Source: Hydractinia symbiolongicarpus (Eukaryota > Cnidaria > Hydrozoa > Anthoathecata > Hydractiniidae). Taken from it: a DNA stretch of 64,000 nucleotides. How positions within the stretch are numbered: the first letter of the stretch is position 1; each line of letters starts with the position of its first letter. The notes beneath the pieces are model-generated. The model saw only the letters and a program-made list of their open reading frames with translations, was not told the DNA's origin and did not search any database. Shown one piece after another: positions 46,501 to 56,214 of the stretch. Both the position numbers and the translations under genes were made by a program. The stretch lies in the NCBI RefSeq assembly GCF_029227915.1, contig NC_079885.1:23315001-23379000 (forward strand), given 5' to 3'.

Positions 46501-49500
46501 GGCTACGTAAAGAAAAAAAAACTTTTTTATGTCCCTATTTTGGCGCATGGGAAAAAACTTGATGTCTGTCCCTGCTAAGCTTATCTTTTTTGCCGGCCAT
46601 AATCCATTCTTTCTGTTTTAAAATCCTTTTAAAATTCGAAATGAATTTTCGAAACGATTTTGTTTCGCTTCAGTGTATAATCATATTTTGCTGAAGTGGT
46701 AAAAAAACTGTTCGAGTTTGATTGTATTATTAAGTCACCGGAAACTTGATTCATTTATATTCTAACTTGAAAATTTGGAGATATGTCTCCCCTGCAAATC
46801 ATTATGTTATATTTTTTTATAAGTGATACTTCTAGAAATTACTCTTTTATTATCAAAGTAATTTTGAATACTAATCCCTAATTGATACTAATTAATTTAA
46901 TTAATCAATTCACGGTGAATTGATAAATAAGGAGAATTAATATGTCCCTGTTGTAGTTTTGTTGTTGTGTGCAGTGATTAAGTACTTGAGAAACTATCGG
47001 ATAACTGAGGCGGTAAGGGCGGGTGGGGACGGAGTAAAACTGATCAGGGGAATAAATTCAAATGTAGGTATATTTATAAGTCCATAAAAAAAGTGTTTTT
47101 ACTAGTTTAAAATTTTGGACAGGTGTGGATTTTGCAGACCAGAATATCACGAAAATCAACTTAGTATCCCCGTACAAACTATGAGAAATTTTGAAAGAAA
47201 ATAACTGAATGGAGTTTAAATTTAAATATTAAATACCAAATGTACTTCCCCTTACTGAGATATAGTAGATAATTGCGATATTTTCATATCATAAAATATA
47301 TACTGTCGTTCTCACAAATTTCTGTTCCTAGGATAAATTTTCAGGGGGGATGGGAGGGGTACCCCTTTATAAAACTGGTAATAAACCTTCTTACTGTTTA
47401 AATCAATTATTGTATGCAAGTAAAATTAGTACTTAAATTGTGTAGATAGCATCTATCTGGATCGTTTTATGCCAAAATTAATGCTTCTCCAAGGCAAACA
47501 CCTATCTAAAGCGGATAAAATCTTTGGTCCTGAAAATGTTCGCTTTAAAGAGGTTCCACTGTTTATGCATGTAGTAAGTACTCGCAAATAAAACTATAGC
47601 ATTTTTTTAATCAGGGAATATTTTTTTAAACAGAACGAGAATAATAGTACTTAATAATGATTAGACATATATTGTTTATTTTATATGTTAAGCTGCAAGC
47701 TAATATAGTTTAAGGTTTATAAATAGTATTTATAATATTTATGAGGTTGGGGATGAGGTTGTATTTAACAAATACAACCTCATCCCCGGGGCTGTTCTAC
47801 ACTTATGATATTCTGACGTCTCATCGGCTTAAATTAACGTGTTGTGTCAATGATCAACAGCGTCCCCTGCATAATATAAGGCTTTTCCCCGTACAAAAAT
47901 TATGTTAGTCATTGCAGAAACTTAGAAAATTTAAAGTAAGCATATTAGATGAAGATTTCTACTCCACTCAGAAAAGCGATTAACAGCATATACATGCAAG
48001 GATTTATGGCTTCTAATACTTTAGCGGTTTATAATACAATTTTTTTAAAAAACAAACTTGCTTTTTAGTGTGGCTGCCATTTACCGGCTTGTGGAAACAT
48101 ATTAAAAGTATTTTTCTGTAACTGTTAGCTATACTTCCCTAGTCTAAAAATTTAGGCCATTTTTAAGAACACCGAAAAGTTTGAGTAAGCAACAAGAAAC
48201 ATCAACATGAGATTAACCTCTGAGCCGTATTATAAGATTCCCAGACTCCTGTGTGAGGTTACACTGATTAAGTTTGACCCATCACGTTTTTACATTCCGT
48301 GGTATGAATAGGGTCAAAATTGACTGAGAAAACAATTCTCTTCAAATAATAGTGCTTGGTAATAAACATATACTAAACATGTTTTTTACTCCAAACAGAA
48401 CAGAACTTGTTTCGGTAAATTCAAATCACATTAAAGCTTGTTCTTTGCTTTCTGATATGGCGCAAAAAAGTATTACTACATATAACAGAAAGCGAAAAAG
48501 AAGCCCTTGAAACGAGATTGTGTAAATCCCAAAAAAGCCTGGGAAAGAAGTTGTCTTTTACCCTGACTATTTACTTAAGGCTGCTTTCCACTTAGTTGGA
48601 TCAGACCGGATTGGACTGGATCGTATCGAATTTTTGGTCCACGCATGCGCAGATTGCGCACACTTTGGGTCTAGAACGATCCAAAATGGATCTGAAAAAA
48701 GTTGAAAAACATTCAACTTTTTCCGGATCGGTCTGGATCGATCCGGGTGGATCGATGTTTAAGCCAATGAAGAACGAGTATTTTTCTGGTCATGTGACTT
48801 TGAATTAATAAGGGCAGCTACTATAGTTCTTATCCGAAAAAACGTCTATCACGAGAGAGAGGGAATTCATTTGTTAAGTATTGAATAACCACGAAGAAAT
48901 TTTGAACAGAATTTTAAATGGACGTGACAACAGTCTCATCGAATATTCAGCTTTCCAATTTGAACAGCCTGTACAAACTGCTATTCAAGAGAAGCAACAA
49001 GAGGAAGCAGCTTTAAATGATGCAGAAGTTAGAGAACAACTTGTTGACATTATTCAGGCATACCCAGTCCTATGGAACACAAGCCTGAGGTCTTCTCTGT
49101 ATTTATTTTCTAATCAGCAAAGTAAGAAACAATGTACGAATATTCACGGCAGCCATATTTGTTTACATTGGATAAAAAAAGTATGCGTGCCAAGATCCTG
49201 TTTCGTGAGTGGAAATTCAGAAACGAAACGGACCGCAATCCAGTCCAATCCGGTCCGGTCCAATCCAACTAAGTGGAAAGCAGCCTTTAAAGGCTATTTT
49301 TCATCTAAATGTTCATGTCCCAGTCGACGCTCAATTTGCTCAATTTCCATTCCATCAAGATGGCGGCGTTTTCTAAATTTTTTTGGTTATTTAAAAAAGA
49401 TGTCCGCCATGACAGAAACTTCAGAAGTCTTTTTGAATGTAGTTTACAAATTGATGATGGTTGTCGACGCATAATCAAAACTAACCTTTAACTGAATTTT

Positions 49501-50499
49501 CTATGTTTCGGCCAAATTAAGGGCCTGTGTTCTTATAAAATTGTTTTTACAAAACAAAAAGCTTGTACCCGCTATTGGAACCATCGAATGTGGCTGGATT
49601 GATTAGACAAATGGGTGCTTGTTTCTGGCGGGACATTCTACAATTTTACCTACGGAGCCAATCATAAGGTTGGAATAATAAAAATACAAAACTTACCTTT
49701 TTCTTTTGCTTCACTGTTTCGTGTTTTATTATACAATTCAAGTTTGAAAATCAACGTTCAAAATGACAACTTATTTATGCTGACATACATCATATTGCTA
49801 CTTCGTCCTCAGGGTTCTTTAGGTTTTTCATAAAAAAGGAAGGACATAAGGAAGAAATTAAAAAACCCTGGGAACAAGGTTGATCATAACGATGTTTTAG
49901 CTTCCCATATTTGCGAACGTGATTTCTTTTGCGTCTGTACAAGCGGGGGTAAAGGTCATTGCGTGAGGGATGTATGTCACACGGGGAAATACTTTGTAAC
50001 TTTTGATTATCATGCAAAAAAAAAATTGCAGAGTTGCACAAAGCATTAAATAAAGAAAAAAAACTTTCCCGACATTGAAATTTTAAAACAGAAATAAAAT
50101 GTTGACTTTAAGATGGAATATTGCGAAAATATCCCCTCCTTTCAGCTAATCTGATCGTGAAAGTGAAAGATCTTAAGAGAGCATTTTTTTCCCCAAAATG
50201 TGATGGATTTCTCGACAGGGATAACATTCTGCCGAAGCGAAATACGAATTTCTAGGAAATATTCATTATCGACTCTCTGCGAGTGGATAAAAAAAAATCC
50301 AGTCTTGTATGCTATCGTTTATGGTGATCAATTTCTGGGATGTAAAATTTAATTGTTTTAACGTCAAAATTTGTGTATTTATAATTATTACAAAGCTATA
50401 GTGTTATGGTTTAGCGTTTTAACAAACAGAAAACAGAGAAGACATACCATCGCTTGCTTTTCCGTTTTCTATGACAAAAGGGACAGCTTTATCCGCCAT
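36404..50499 (-). CDS. SLC6 family Na+/Cl- dependent transporter, amino-acid/GABA/glycine type
   Basis: Ten exons on the minus strand, 641 residues: 50448-50499, 45489-45666, 44204-44370, 43637-43804, 41898-42190, 41031-41269, 39288-39412, 38528-38769, 37510-37766, 36404-36608. The start [13 protein letters not shown] sits in a 49-bp first coding exon region followed by a 4.8-kb intron. After [10 protein letters not shown] comes TM1 with GLGNVWRFPYL (about 71-80), the sodium/substrate signature. Gly replaces the Asp used by monoamine transporters, so the substrate is probably an amino acid or GABA-like. The second extracellular loop has the C-x8-C disulfide pair and at least six N-glycosylation sequons. 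[39 protein letters not shown]-type TM6, and [18 protein letters not shown] regions follow. Gln and Ser of TM6 and Asn/Ser of TM7 preserve chloride-site positions. A plasma-membrane symporter of 12 helices is expected. The substrate cannot be fixed from sequence alone. Confidence 0.93.
37160..37290 (+). repeat. dispersed repeat, copy 1, in an SLC6 intron
   Basis: Shares TTTTAGAGCAATATAATATTCT, split here as AGAGCAATATAATATTCT, then GAAAACGAGGCTATTCTTAG and GAAGGGTTTGAC with 40312-40445 in the same orientation. Confidence 0.75.
40312..40445 (+). repeat. dispersed repeat, copy 2, in an SLC6 intron
   Basis: Direct repeat of 37160-37290, about 3.15 kb away, with scattered substitutions. No terminal inverted repeat was recognised, so it may be part of a larger element or an old local duplication. 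Confidence 0.75.
40493..40536. repeat. (ATT)n microsatellite, SINE tail
   Basis: About 14 ATT units directly at the 3' end of the minus-strand SINE copy, so it is best read as the SINE tail. Confidence 0.85.
40537..40822 (-). mobile_element. tRNA-derived SINE, copy 2
   Basis: On the minus strand the head reads GATAGCCTTGTGGTAGAGC (A box) and, about 40 bases later, TTGGGTTCAAACCCC (B box), so it looks like a degenerate tRNA with polymerase III promoter. The body continues CCAGAGACTATAAAAGTG, GACTTTCGTAGCTCAAATGG and AGCTTTAAATGCGCTAGG. The tail is (TAA)n. The same layout occurs at 30673-30951. The head keeps no full cloverleaf, so it is not a functional tRNA gene. Confidence 0.85.
40821..40860 (+). 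repeat. interstitial telomeric repeat (TTAGGG)n
   Basis: Six to seven uninterrupted GTTAGG units (40 bp), directly abutting the 5' end of the minus-strand SINE, within an SLC6 intron. TTAGGG is the canonical metazoan telomere unit; here it is internal, with coding exons on both sides. Confidence 0.95.
42345..42432. repeat. short inverted-repeat element with AATAAGCC ends
   Basis: CCCCCAATAAGCCGATAGGC at the left and, reverse-complemented, CCTCGACAATAAGCCAACTC at the right. About 90 bp, in an SLC6 intron. Confidence 0.5.
42888..42942. repeat. CAATCTCCA minisatellite
   Basis: Five imperfect 9-bp units of CACAATCTC in an SLC6 intron. Confidence 0.7.
44671..44828. repeat. degenerate CTCGTAACAGAC minisatellite
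   Basis: About nine diverged units of 16-18 bp, each with a core like CTCGCAACAGAC, fill 158 bp of an SLC6 intron. Confidence 0.75.
47490..47567 (-). repeat. transposon-end-like sequence
   Basis: The minus strand reads CAGTGGAACCTCTTTAAAGC followed by more Lys/Arg-codon-like A+T-rich sequence. CAGTGGAACCTC-type ends are common in pogo/Tigger-like elements of invertebrates. No partner end was identified, so this is a fragment at best. Confidence 0.4.
47749..47787. repeat. perfect 18-bp inverted repeat with 3-base loop
   Basis: GGGGATGAGGTTGTATTT is followed by AAC and then its exact reverse complement. The arm ends in the recurrent GAGGTTG...CCCC motif found at several other places in the window. 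It may be a fully collapsed foldback element. Confidence 0.85.
48578..49286. mobile_element. PIF/Harbinger-like non-autonomous element (709 bp)
   Basis: Terminal inverted repeats: both ends open AGGCTGCTTTCCACTTAGTT and continue with GATC/GGACCGG-rich subterminal repeats. A TTA duplication flanks the element (48575-48577 and 49287-49289), as expected for PIF/Harbinger. Inside is a fragment of a MADF-type DNA-binding protein, the usual second gene of that superfamily. No transposase is seen. It lies in SLC6 intron 1. Confidence 0.85.
48881..49110 (+). pseudogene. MADF/Myb-SANT-like fragment inside the Harbinger-like element
   Basis: An open frame on the plus strand without an ATG contains [19 protein letters not shown] (about 49026-49085), the first helix of a MADF domain, where an aromatic-proline-x-LW-step is characteristic. 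After NTSLRS the similarity stops and the frame runs on through unrelated sequence, so the domain is truncated to about one third. Harbinger elements encode a MADF/Myb-like protein that helps the transposase bind DNA; this is a remnant of it. Confidence 0.6.
49796..49885. repeat. short element with CCCTGGGAACAAGGTTG end
   Basis: Right end ACCCTGGGAACAAGGTTG; left end CTTCGTCCTCAGGGTTCTT is its approximate reverse complement. About 90 bp. Fragments of similar ends appear at about 11908, 12135, 38355, 46185, 51033, 52133 and 53553. Confidence 0.55.
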
Positions 50500-53392
50500 G
50501 TTGAACTTCGTTCACTTTTTAATTTTTAGCCAAAGTTTCTTACATCTTTTTCAAAGTTTCTTTTAATGGAATGATGTTAAACGTGAAACGGATGTTTGTA
50601 TTGCAGTTGTCAAATACCAATGTTTTGGACAATACCATAAAGTGAGTTGACGCCAAACTGTCACTTTTTAGACAGTTGTAAAAAAAATTTTTTTGTTTGT
50701 TTCTTTTACATAAAACTGAAAATTTACAAACAAACGTTACTTTCACTTTTTAACTTATATTTCTGAACGAACAACTTCCTTCCCAGGAACGTTTTGAAAG
50801 GTTTCCTGTTTCCTAAGATGCACAGGAATTTGGCTAGCCTGAGGTGTTCTTATTTTTTTACATGTTTAGCTTGAAATTATTCTTTTTTATATACTATAGC
50901 GCATTAAAAATTATTTGCAAGAAAAAGTTCCACAAAATCACAACAATTGAATCTGCGAAAGTTCTACCTCCAAATATCAGCTCTCAATTTTTTTCAGCAA
51001 AAAGAGAAAACCGGTAAAGTTTCAGCCTTCCTTTTGCTCAGCCTCGTCCCTAGGGCATCTTCTATCACATTTTATACGAAATATATCCTCTGGCTTTTGG
51101 GAAAGAATTTAACATTTGATCACGTAGGTTTATGAGCACAATGATTTTTTTTAATTACTATTTTTTGATTTTTTGATTTATTCTTGACCCCAAAGCTCTT
51201 TGAGATAATCATCGAATGCGGGGACGAGAATGTTTTTTTTTTTTTTTTTTTTTTTTAACTTACTCCTAGCCATGTTTATAAAGCAGCGCTCACTGTGGCA
51301 CAGTTGCAGTAAATTGAAAAATATCAAGTGTGATAAAAGCAGTCTTACCTGGAGTTCTGGTGCGCTGTAATTAGTAAAATATAACGAAGAACTAGCTAAA
51401 AAACTTTCTCTAAAAAGAATTTTAGCAAACGTGGAAGCTGTTCCCAAAGTTTCACTTAGGTGAATCATTTATGTAAAATTATGTATTTTTCTACTGTATA
51501 AGTGAAGATATTCAGAAGTAGCGCGTCAAAGCAAATCAAAAAAGATAGGAAACGATATTGCTAGTGTTAAGTTTTCGCGCCACAAAACAAAAAGCTATAT
51601 ACCAGTCCCCTGCCCGTTATTTGGAAGTCAGGTGACAAATTCAAAAGGGTTCACTGTTCTTATACTGTCGTTACAAAGAATTTAGGTTTGACTCTCAAAG
51701 CTGAATTTTAACATTATACGTCCCACTTTTATAAGATTAAAATATTAAGCTCCAACTTTGCTCCCAAGTCCCTTAGAAAATCCTAAAAAACACAGGGCAC
51801 AAAAGTGTACCAAGGTTATACTTATTGCTAAGTTCAAACATCTGTTTTCGTAAATACCGACACATGGCTCCTCTGACATCTTTGCAAACGTTATGAATGG
51901 GCAAAAGATCTATACAATGAAGATTGCTAATATCTCTCTTAACGCTATAACACCACCTAATATTTTTGTTAATTCTTGTTAAAACGATGGTGACTTCAAA
52001 TGGTTTAGCAAACCTTTTCATATAGAATAAAAAACTCACAAAGACGTTATTTCGGTCTCTTTTATTTCAAGTTAAGTTAAAAGTGTTAACTGAACTTTCC
52101 AGGGTCGCTTTTTCCCCACGGCACTTCGACTATGCAAGGCGAGATAAAGAGCTTGGGGACAAGGTTGGTTGCTTTTAATAATACATAATAATGCTAGTTC
52201 AATTCTTACTTATATTCCAAACACTTTCTTGGATATTCTTGGTAACCAGGTCTCGGGTGTGAATATTTTTACTATTTTTTAAAGTTACGGTATTAATCAC
52301 AGAGAATTGTAAAATTAAAGTCACGCGATGCGTATCGCTGTTGCACACCAAGGGACATATTTGCAATATTTCCCAACGAAAGTCTTTTATCCTCAAAAAA
52401 GAACAAATAAATCTTTTCCTGCTATGCTGCCCTGGGCACATTTTATATTATGCGTTATGGCGTTAGCTTTAGATTTTCATTCGTCATACATATCCTAGTG
52501 ACAGCGGTGTGTGCATCCTTGGCTCAAAGTAGCGAGCGATTCGGCTATTATTTTGACTTTTTAGTACGTGGAAAATCCACGGGCCGTGGATGTATCCACA
52601 GTCTCAGATTCTCGTCAGCCTTATATATTTTCTGCATCGATTTTTCTTGCATCCTTGTCCGCCTGTTGGTATGAAGTCATAAAATTACTTAGCGAAGGTC
52701 TGAAATAAAGCAGAGGCGCAACCATTACACGCAGAGATAAAAGACCAGTCGTTGCATCGTGAAATAACCTACAAATTCGCCTGCGCACGTGTTCCAGTTA
52801 TCGGATTTCTTACTCATTGAACACATCCCGCTTACGGCTATTTCGTGCTTAGCCCACATTACCGATTTTTCTACAATTTTCAGCAAGCGAGAATGTCATT
52901 ATAGACGATTACAAAAAATATAATCTGCAGAATATGTACTTACGTAACGAAGCAAAGACATATAACACAATAAACTACGTATATATTAATCAATCACGGC
53001 GGCAACGCTATGCAAGCTACGTGAACAAGTTTATAATCGTGCGCGAGATAGATTACTCAATAATGTTCAGGAAGACATTGGAAATTATTTTTCACCGCTT
53101 TATGCCTAAACTTTATATAAGGTTTAAACATTCTTATGTTTTTTTTAACAACGCATGCAACGTCGGGGTTTTTTACAATCACACGTAAAAAGGGTACATC
53201 CTCAACAATCAAAATAAAAATAGTTTCAAGATGAACTTATAACATTGTAACAAATTTCTTATCTTCTATACGCTAAATATTTAACGAAGATTTATAATGA
53301 AAAAACTTTACAGGACAGGGGGAATATTCTGCAGTTTTCTATAATTACTAGTCCACTATTTCGTGTGTCCAACCACTGCGGTTACTATTTTG

Positions 53393-53445
53393 CGTTACAG
53401 ACAGACAGACAGACGTATACGGCTATTATAATAGAGATTACTATA
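53393..53445 (+). repeat. hairpin-ended repeat family, fragment
   Basis: (GACA)n followed by GACGTATACGGCTATTATAATAGAG, matching in parts the distal end of the copy at 58628-58746. Confidence 0.6.
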
Positions 53446-54799
53446 AATACATAGCAAAATATTTGGTCGTTTTATGCAAATTACTAACCTTATCACCAGG
53501 GTTCTTTTCCGCCCATGATATTTTGACAGGATGACCAGAATGTCTACAAGAGACCTGGGGCCGAGATTGGTAGTTTACCTAATAAGAAATGCCTTCCTGG
53601 AAAAGAGGTTGTTCTATGTTTAATTTACGCATTTTAAATCTGTTATCGTTTAGAGCAGTCAATAATTGGAACAGATTTAGAACTGGGGTTATTTCGTTAC
53701 GTGGAAACTCTTGAAATATGCTGATTGTTGCTCACGTCAGAATCGTAATTTTTCTCAAATTTAGAGGCTTTCGATTATTTCGTTGTGATGGCGTACCGAA
53801 AAGATCACTAACTTTAAAACCGTGTTTGTTGTCTGCAGGATACATACTATTAACCCTTGACGTTTTTTTATATTTGAAAAATTGGCGTTCGCTTTGTAAT
53901 TACAAGGTCCGTTGTTCGGTTCACAGCGCAGCTGTGTTTAGCAAGTGTCTTTATTACAGCTACGGGTCAACCCATACTATGTTAGGGAAATTGGATAGCC
54001 AATACCGGTGCATACATTAATATATGCATTCCGAGCAGAGGACCCAGATTGGTAACAGTTTTTCCAACAATGACTATTCTGTGTAAATATTCCAATTTAT
54101 GCCTGTTAAAATTATCTATCCATTGCTGAGTTTTTTACAAAGGAAAATAAGCAAATAATTTTTACCTGTACGCATCGGCCAAGCCACAGCTAAAAGAAAT
54201 ATATCGTTTAATTTATTTAGGTCACAACAAAACATTGGAAAAGGAGAGAGAAATAATATAAAACAAATATGTATTTCTCATCGTAATAAAAGTGTTTGAC
54301 AGGTGGATAGAAATGAAAATGGATACCCTTTTAACTGCTCCGCAAGTCGCAACAGGAGGCGACGAATTAAATTCATACGTTTTTGTCGAATATAACCAAA
54401 GTAAAAAGTGACACAACCATTTTTAATTTAAATATCCACTTCTACATTTTAGAACTTTTTTCATCTTTTCTTTGTAAAAAAACGAAAAGCTTTCAGTAAT
54501 TTTTAATACATTAAAAATCCCTTCCTGATTTTCCACGGGCTAACGACTAGTATATTAAAAAATTGTGATAACAGACACCCTCCTTTGTACGAGTCATTTT
54601 TTAAAAAGCAGATTTTGACAAATTAGCACATTCAATTTCCGGAAAACGCATTAGTTCTAAAAAAATTATCTTTTTAATAATAGCCATATTTGTTTGTGTG
54701 TCCGCGAAAGCTGCGTCCCGTAACGTAAACAGAAAACTTTAAAATGCACATCAATACCAAATGCGATATATTTTTGTCCAGTTTGTTGCGATGGGTAAA

Positions 54800-55000
54800 T
54801 TTAAAGGACGTGGTTTTTTCCACAGGCTTACGACTAGTCTATATTATAATACCTGTTTACGTCTGCTCATCTGTCTGTCTGTCTGTCTTTCACGCAAAAT
54901 GGTAGCTTAGCTGCGCAGGTGGCGAGACGCACGCAATGCGGTATAAAAAGGAGAGGATAACCCGTGGATTTTTCCGCGGGATAACGACTGTGCTTTTATA
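54800..55000 (-). repeat. hairpin-ended repeat family, copies in tandem
   Basis: A first end (about 54809-54839, CCACAGGCTTACGACTAGTC) abuts a fuller copy starting TATATTATAATACCTG with GTCTGTCTGTCTGTC, GAGACGCACGCAATGC and ending CCGTGGATTTTTCCGCGG at about 54963-54980, then TAACGACTG. The terminal GTGGA...TCCRCGG forms a short hairpin. Confidence 0.7.
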
Positions 55001-56214
55001 TTAACGTAATTTCACTATGAAAGTGTGGAGCAGTAACGAATAGTGTGTATTAATGCAGCATGCCAAAAGGAAAAAAGTTGAAAAACTATAATCTTTTAAG
55101 CAAGGGAAAGTGCCGGCGATTAAGCGCCCTTCTTTGCCTACCCCTGGTTTCTACGACACTGCAGTAGGTTTCTTTTTATTCCTTCCACGTCTAAAAACCG
55201 TTTAGTCAGACCCGATATTACGGCGAAAAACATCCTTTTCCCCAGTATATTTTAGCTCCTAAACCGTTAATACGCAAAAAAGCAAAATGCCCAGGGGTGA
55301 CATGCGTAGTTTTAAGTCTACCTTAAAGGGGAAGTTTATTTAAAAATCGTCTTTTAATAATTGATCAACTTGTCCATAAACTCATGAAAATATATAACCT
55401 AATTCCCAAATATTGTTTTCTTTGTAAAGCAACTTCTTTTTTGCCTCAAAAAATTCTCCTTTCTTTACAGAACGCGTTTAACATCGATGGTCTGGGACCG
55501 AACAATAATAATGACGCAACTGCATAGGAAAACAAAAATTTGAAGCTTACGTATATGAGAAAAGCATAGACCTGAAAAGTTTTTGCTGTCATACTTATTT
55601 TTCCAAAGCATCGTTTCCGGTTTTAAATGCTATAAGTCATACCTGGGATATATATTTATTATAAGTACAGTCATGCAACCAAACTGAATGACACTAAAGC
55701 AATACAAAGAAGATTAAGCCACGTCAAATAACCAAGAAAAATAACATCTTTTCGCAAATGTGTTTTCTTGTATGCATACAAATAGCTATGCTTTTTTTTT
55801 CTTCTAAGAATTTTTAAAAGCAAAACTTTCACTACAAAGACTGGCAATGGATGAATGCGATGGATAATTTGGAACCATTTAACTACTACAACGCAAAGAA
55901 CATCGAACCCTAACCACTTGGTTCACAGTATTCTTTCATTCACTAACAAAATAGGTATTTCTTAATAAAAGGCGAGCGAAATTAGATTGCTCAAGACAAA
56001 ACAACATTTTCTCTCAACTTTTTTAACAACATTTAGTCTAAGGCGAGAAAGAATTAAGCAAGAACAAAAACAACCAAAAGATGTATCTTCATTTTATCAA
56101 CAAAAAATTTATTGATACATTATATCTTTACCATCGTATATTACTACTAGCGATTTGTAGTTCGTGTACCACATCTCGGCGCGAAATTCATGGAGAAACT
56201 CCTGTATATTGTTT

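Larger units (their letters stand above)
50500..56214. other. repeat-rich intergenic region
   Basis: Lies between the SLC6 start and the EIF2S2 stop. It holds a T run at 51233-51256, several CTGGGGACGAGG-type fragments and the hairpin-ended repeats listed separately. Frames at 52450-52674, 52934-53188 and 53718-54020 show no recognisable domain, and repeat sequence overlaps or adjoins some of them, so I do not call genes. Confidence 0.45.

Noticed and set aside
52450-54020. Three plus-strand frames (52450-52674, 52934-53188, 53718-54020) as genes
   Set aside because: No recognisable domains, and repeat sequence overlaps or adjoins some of them. They cannot be supported without transcripts.
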